Positions 60,287 to 64,000 of a stretch of DNA of 64,000 bases are shown piece after piece. The notes under the pieces are model-generated. The model saw nothing but the letters and a program-made list of their open reading frames with translations. It made no database searches and had not been told where the DNA came from. Position 1 is the first letter of the stretch; each line of letters opens with the position of its first letter. The translations under genes and the position numbers were made by a program. Source of the DNA: Billgrantia kenyensis (lineage in GTDB: Bacteria > Pseudomonadota > Gammaproteobacteria > Pseudomonadales > Halomonadaceae); assembly GCF_013697085.1 (NCBI RefSeq), contig NZ_JACEFT010000017.1, positions 1 through 64,000 on the forward strand. Direction: 5' to 3'.

Positions 60287-60562
60287 CTACCAGCCAAGCG
60301 AGAACATGGTCTCGAGGTCATGCCGGGAATGCACCTGCATGGCGTTGAGGGTCTCGGTATCGCGAATGCCCTCGACGGCATTGAGGCGCTCGGTGACCAA
60401 TTCGGCCAGGCTCTCGAAGTCCCGCGTGCGAGCGATGGCCACCAGGTCGTAGCGACCACAGGTGGAGTAGACTTCGCTGATACCCTCGACGTCGGCGAGC
60501 CGCTCGGCCACCGCCTTGACCTGCCCCTTCTCGGTGTTGATCAGAATTACGGCATTCTGCAT
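60287..60562 (-). CDS. Stand-alone Lrp/AsnC effector-binding (RAM) domain protein
   Basis: A 91-residue protein consisting only of the RAM ligand-binding domain of Lrp/AsnC regulators: AVILINTEKGQVKAVAERLA, then EGISEVYSTCGRYDLVAIAR. No helix-turn-helix precedes it; GGGAGGGTGCCCG sits directly upstream of ATG 60562. Such domains form dimers or octamers and bind amino acids. They may modulate full-length Lrp proteins or act as small sensors. It lies between the oxidase genes and the nuclease gene. Function unknown. Confidence 0.85.
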   Translation of the reverse strand: MQNAVILINTEKGQVKAVAERLADVEGISEVYSTCGRYDLVAIARTRDFESLAELVTERLNAVEGIRDTETLNAMQVHSRHDLETMFSLGW

Positions 60563-60659
60563 CGGGCACCCTCCCCGTTGATGAGTCCTGCGGCCTGGCG
60601 TCGCCGCGCTGGCGCGAGTATAGCAGGCCCGCCACGACGGCTGAATCGTCGAGCCGACC

Positions 60660-61010
60660 CTACAGGCAAGGAGGCAGGAACACGATGGGGTAGCCGACGA
60701 ACAGCGTGCTGACCGCCGAGAACAGAAACATCCCGGCCGAGATATAGGCGAAGTAGCACTCGCGGCGCAGCTCGGCCTTGCGGCCCGCCGCCACGCTGGC
60801 CCAGGCCAGCCAAAGCAGCAGCGCGGTGGTGACCAGGGTGGCCAGCCCCACCCCGACGTTGATGCCGGTGAGCATGTCGCTCTCGGGCTCGGGAGGGGCC
60901 ACCGAGCAGGCCACCGAAAGCCCGGCATAGATCGCCACGAACCAGATGCCCCAGATCGTCAGGCCGCTGACCAGGTGAATCGGATGGGTCAGGCTCAGTA
61001 GACGCCTCAT
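60660..61010 (-). CDS. Small membrane protein at the end of the caa3-type oxidase operon
   Basis: A 116-residue protein with three or four hydrophobic segments (LVSGLTIWGIWFVAIYAGLS, VGLATLVTTALLLWLAWASV, FSAVSTLFVGYPIVFLPPC). The start overlaps the stop of the fused oxidase gene (ATGA), so it is translated with it. It may be an accessory or fourth subunit of the oxidase; Thermus caa3 also has a small extra membrane subunit. I do not recognise the family, and the role is inferred from position only. Confidence 0.72.
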   Translation of the reverse strand: MRRLLSLTHPIHLVSGLTIWGIWFVAIYAGLSVACSVAPPEPESDMLTGINVGVGLATLVTTALLLWLAWASVAAGRKAELRRECYFAYISAGMFLFSAVSTLFVGYPIVFLPPCL

Positions 61011-63538
61011 GACGCTCCCCCCAGCACGGTTGGCAATACCCAGATGGCCAGGAACAGGCTCCAGTAGACGACCAGGTGGAAGTACCAGAAGCGCAGCACC
61101 ACTACCGGCTCCATCGGGACCTTGGCGCTGACGTAACCGTAGCCGACCCGAAGCCCCTGCAGCAGGCAGAGTGTCGCCCCCAGCAGCGCATGGATCAGCA
61201 CGTAGAGCAGCGCCACCAGCAGGGTGGCATCGTGGGCGGTTTCGGTGGGTGCCAGCTGCGCCTGCCAGATCACGGCCATCAGCAACACCGACTGCAGCAC
61301 GCCGAGCCCGCCGGCGAGATACATGCCTCCGCCGAGCCCGGCGTCGTTGCCCCGCCGCAGGCGGCGTACCAGCTTGGCCAGCCAGAACGTGCCCAGGGTC
61401 AAGGCTGCACCGCCCATTACCAGCATCGGCATTGAGAGCGGCGAGGAGTCCGGCATCTGCCACTCCGGCGCCACGGTCCAGAGGTAGAACCAGCCGAACA
61501 GCAGCGAGAGGTAGAGTGAGCCGTTGGCCAGGTGAGACACCGACATACACCAAACGCCGGGCCCATTCATGGTGTGGTAGTGCAGCGGAGGGTCGCTCGG
61601 CGCCATCGACGCTTCGGGTGCCTTGCCAGGATGCGCCCCATTTTCCCACGACCAGCGCAGCAGCAGTACCACAGCCACCAGGGTGGCGACGGCCCCAACC
61701 CAGTAGACTCGAACCAGCAGGCTGATACAGACGGCGGCAATGGCCAGCGCCGCGAACAGTGGCCACCAGGAATTACTGGGCAGGTGAATGGTCTCGCGCA
61801 GCTTTCCGGTCAGTGCATCGCTACCCCAGGTCTCACGCCGGCCATGGTCGATGTGAGCCAGGCCGTGCCGCCCCTCGTAGATGGTACGCGAGAGGTCCGG
61901 CTTCTCCCATAGCGGATGGCGCGTCTCCACCGTGGGCAGGCTGACGAAATTGTAGGCCGTGGGCGGCTTGGGCATCGCCCACTCCAGGGTATCGGCGCCC
62001 CACGGATTCTGCGGTGCCTTCCTGCCGAAGCGGAAATGCAGCGCAATGTCGAGAATCAGCAATGCCACCCCGGCGGACATCATGAACCCGCCGACCGAGG
62101 AGATGAGGTTGTAGATGTCCCAGCCCATGGCCGTATCGTAGGTGAAGACGCGGCGGCGCATGCCCAGCAGCCCGGTCCAGTGCATGACCAGAAAGGTGAC
62201 GTTGAAGCCGATGAAGATCAGCCAGAAGCTCCACTTGCCCAGCCGCTCGGAGGGCATCCGCCCCGATACCTGGGGCAGCCAGTAATAGAGGCCAGCCATC
62301 AGCGGGAACAGCATGCCCCCCACCAGCACGTAGTGCATATGGGCGACCACGAAGTGAGTGTCATGCACCTGCCAGTTGAACGGTACTAGCGCCAGCATCA
62401 CCCCGGTCAGTCCGCCCAGTACGAAGATGATCAGGAAGCCGATGATCCACAGCATCGGCAGCGTCATCCTCGGTCGGCCCAGCCACAGGGTCGATAGCCA
62501 GGCGAATATCTGGATGGCGGTGGGGATCGCCACCAGCATGCTCGCCGCCGAGAAGAAGGCCAGCGCCAACTGGGGTATGCCCAGGGTGAACATGTGGTGC
62601 ACCCACAGCCCGAAGCTGACGAAGCCCATGATGATGATTGCTGCCACCACCCAGCCGTAGCCGACGATCGGGCGCCCGGCGAAGACCGGGATCAGGGTCG
62701 AGACGATGCCTGCCCCGGGCAGGAAGATGATGTAGACCTCGGGGTGACCGAACAGCCAGAACAGATGCGCCCACAGCACCGGGTCGCCGCCGCCAGCCAC
62801 CTCGAAGAAAGGCATGCCCGCGGCACGCTCCAGCTCGAGCAGGATGCTACCGAGGATCAGCGGCGGGAAGCCGACCACGATCATCACTGCCATGGCCAGG
62901 ATGTACCAGGCGAACAGCGGCATCTTGTGCAGCGCCATGCCCTGGGTGCGGGTGCGCAGGATCGACACCACCAGCTCGACCCCGGCAGAGAGCGCCGATA
63001 TCTCGACGAAGGTGATCCCCAGCAGCCAGAAGTCGGACCCCGGCCCGGGCGAATATTCGCCGCTGCTGAGCGGGGTGTACATGAACCAGCCGCTGGCGGG
63101 TGCCATCTCCAGGAGCAGGCTGGAGAACAGAATGATGCCGCCGAACAGATAGCAGTAATAGCCGAAGGCGGTGAGTCGGGGGCAAACCAGGTCACGCGCC
63201 CCAATCATCTTGGGGATCATGTAGATTGCCAGCCCCTCGAGAATGGGAATGGCAAACAGGAACATCATCACCGTGCCATGCATGGTGAAGACCTGATTAT
63301 AGATTTCAGGCGACATGAAATCGTTGTCGGGGAAAGCCAGCTGGGTGCGGATCAGCATCGCCAGCAGGCCACCGATCAGAAAGAAGACCGCCCCGGTGAC
63401 CATGAAGCGCAGGCCGACGGTGGTATGGTTCACCACCGTCAGTGCACGCAGCCCCTTGGGATTGCCCCAGACCTCATCCATTCCCTGTTGCAGCCGCCGG
63501 ACCTCGGGCGTCAGCGTCGCGTCCTTGGTATCGCTCAT
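61007..63538 (-). CDS. ctaD: Cytochrome c oxidase, fused subunits I and III, with altered K- and D-channel residues
   Basis: An 843-residue fusion. Residues 1 to about 560 are subunit I with all metal ligands: His87 and His402 (low-spin heme), His400 (high-spin heme), and His265, His314 and His315 (CuB). Tyr269 is the cross-linked tyrosine. From about 600 it is subunit III (HYHTMNGPGVWCMSVSHLAN). Glu267 and Asp116 of the D-channel are kept. The K-channel Lys is Gln343, the nearby Ser is Ala346, and the two D-channel Asn are Ile105 and Thr123. Offsets to Glu267 and Asp116 equal those in the Rhodobacter enzyme, confirming the alignment. It reduces O2 at the inner membrane. It overlaps both neighbours by four bases. 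Confidence 0.94.
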   Translation of the reverse strand: MSDTKDATLTPEVRRLQQGMDEVWGNPKGLRALTVVNHTTVGLRFMVTGAVFFLIGGLLAMLIRTQLAFPDNDFMSPEIYNQVFTMHGTVMMFLFAIPILEGLAIYMIPKMIGARDLVCPRLTAFGYYCYLFGGIILFSSLLLEMAPASGWFMYTPLSSGEYSPGPGSDFWLLGITFVEISALSAGVELVVSILRTRTQGMALHKMPLFAWYILAMAVMIVVGFPPLILGSILLELERAAGMPFFEVAGGGDPVLWAHLFWLFGHPEVYIIFLPGAGIVSTLIPVFAGRPIVGYGWVVAAIIIMGFVSFGLWVHHMFTLGIPQLALAFFSAASMLVAIPTAIQIFAWLSTLWLGRPRMTLPMLWIIGFLIIFVLGGLTGVMLALVPFNWQVHDTHFVVAHMHYVLVGGMLFPLMAGLYYWLPQVSGRMPSERLGKWSFWLIFIGFNVTFLVMHWTGLLGMRRRVFTYDTAMGWDIYNLISSVGGFMMSAGVALLILDIALHFRFGRKAPQNPWGADTLEWAMPKPPTAYNFVSLPTVETRHPLWEKPDLSRTIYEGRHGLAHIDHGRRETWGSDALTGKLRETIHLPSNSWWPLFAALAIAAVCISLLVRVYWVGAVATLVAVVLLLRWSWENGAHPGKAPEASMAPSDPPLHYHTMNGPGVWCMSVSHLANGSLYLSLLFGWFYLWTVAPEWQMPDSSPLSMPMLVMGGAALTLGTFWLAKLVRRLRRGNDAGLGGGMYLAGGLGVLQSVLLMAVIWQAQLAPTETAHDATLLVALLYVLIHALLGATLCLLQGLRVGYGYVSAKVPMEPVVVLRFWYFHLVVYWSLFLAIWVLPTVLGGAS

Positions 63539-64000
63539 GGTTCCATCGTCTCCAGCCAGGCTCCGATATCCTGCAGTGTCTCGGTGTCGATATGGTTGTG
63601 CGGCGGCATCCGGTTGCCGGGCTTGAGGGTCTGGTGGTGCTCGAGCCAGTAGGCGATGGCGCCCTCCTCCATGGGCAACACACCGGCACCCAGCGTGGGC
63701 CGAGAGCCGATATCGGTCAGGTCGGGGCCGGGAATGTCATGGGCCATGTCGTCATTGATCAGCTCCTGGGGGAATCCTTCCACCGTATGACAGGCCGCAC
63801 AGTGCTCGCCGAAGGCTTCCTGCGCCTCGTCGGCCCCTTGCTGCAGCTCTCGCGGGGCTCGGCGTTCGGCCAGCCAGGCCTCGTAGTCTTCACGCTCCAT
63901 CGCCTCGACATGCAGCAGCATGTTGGTGTGCTGGGCGCCGCAGTATTCGGCGCACTGGGCACCGAACACGCCGGGAACATCGGCCTCGAGGCGAAGGACC
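63535..64000 (-). CDS. ctaC: Cytochrome c oxidase subunit II with fused cytochrome c domain (C-terminal part)
   Basis: Partial; the 5' end lies beyond the right edge. The visible 154 residues include the CuA site CAEYCGAQHTNM, with both Cys, the His and the Met. They are followed by a linker and a cytochrome c domain with the heme motif CAACH, a PGPDLTDIGSRPTLG segment and the distal Met in NRMPPHNH. The II-c fusion defines caa3-type oxidases, in which the attached cytochrome c passes electrons to CuA in the periplasm. It overlaps the downstream subunit I+III gene by four bases. Confidence 0.94.
   Translation of the reverse strand, partial: VLRLEADVPGVFGAQCAEYCGAQHTNMLLHVEAMEREDYEAWLAERRAPRELQQGADEAQEAFGEHCAACHTVEGFPQELINDDMAHDIPGPDLTDIGSRPTLGAGVLPMEEGAIAYWLEHHQTLKPGNRMPPHNHIDTETLQDIGAWLETMEP

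Overview
The window is a continuous stretch of high-GC, gene-dense chromosome from a gammaproteobacterium. Gene content and order (rpsU-dnaG-rpoD, lptD-surA-pdxA-rsmA-apaG-apaH, rnr-rlmB-rpsF-rpsR-rplI, amgK-murU), two Mrp Na+/H+ antiporter operons and a PhaR-type polyhydroxyalkanoate regulator point to a halophilic or alkali-tolerant member of the Halomonadaceae (Halomonas-like). This is an inference from content and synteny. I see no insertion sequence, prophage, integrase, CRISPR array or plasmid origin; the window reads as core chromosome with a few unusual proteins.

Layout. 1-1.2 kb: 5' end of glutathione-dependent formaldehyde dehydrogenase (frmA) with a divergent LysR regulator. 1.2-6.2 kb: branched-chain amino acid type ABC transporter operon (livG-livF-binding protein-livH-livM, minus strand) behind a perfect palindromic operator. 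6.4-8.9 kb: sdaA with a divergent LysR gene. 9-13.4 kb: macromolecular synthesis operon rpsU-dnaG-rpoD. 13.4-18.6 kb: tsaD, plsY, folB-folK, a DHH phosphoesterase, an HD-less cca, glpE. 18.6-25 kb: lptD-surA-pdxA-rsmA-apaG-apaH, in which SurA has lost both parvulin domains. 25.1-33.9 kb: amgK-murU, an OsmC protein, coq7, HIT, prkB, a thioesterase, purD, phaR, rsmE, a retropepsin-like exported protein and an exported repeat protein. 34-35.3 kb: mltB-type lytic transglycosylase. 35.5-47.8 kb: two complete Mrp antiporter operons placed back to back, a seven-gene set on the minus strand (separate A and B) and a six-gene set on the plus strand (A and B fused).

47.8-58.7 kb: hemH with a candidate light-responsive MerR (LitR/PplR-type) operator, two small unknown genes, dnaB, a LamB/ScrY-type porin with two LacI-like half-conserved operators, and the rnr-rlmB-rpsF-rpsR-(DUF2232-like)-rplI block. 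58.8-59.3 kb: three tandem tRNA-Leu(CAG) genes with promoter and terminator. 59.3-64 kb: an anchored DRGH nuclease, a stand-alone Lrp/AsnC effector domain, and a caa3-type terminal oxidase operon (ctaC with fused cytochrome c, a fused subunit I+III, and a small membrane protein).

Most noteworthy: (i) the subunit I+III oxidase keeps every metal ligand and the D-channel entry Asp and Glu, but has Gln in place of the K-channel Lys and lacks both D-channel Asn residues; (ii) a SurA reduced to its chaperone core; (iii) the long inverted repeat upstream of hemH that fits the published PplR motif at 11 of 12 positions; (iv) two structurally different Mrp operons sharing one 445-bp divergent control region.
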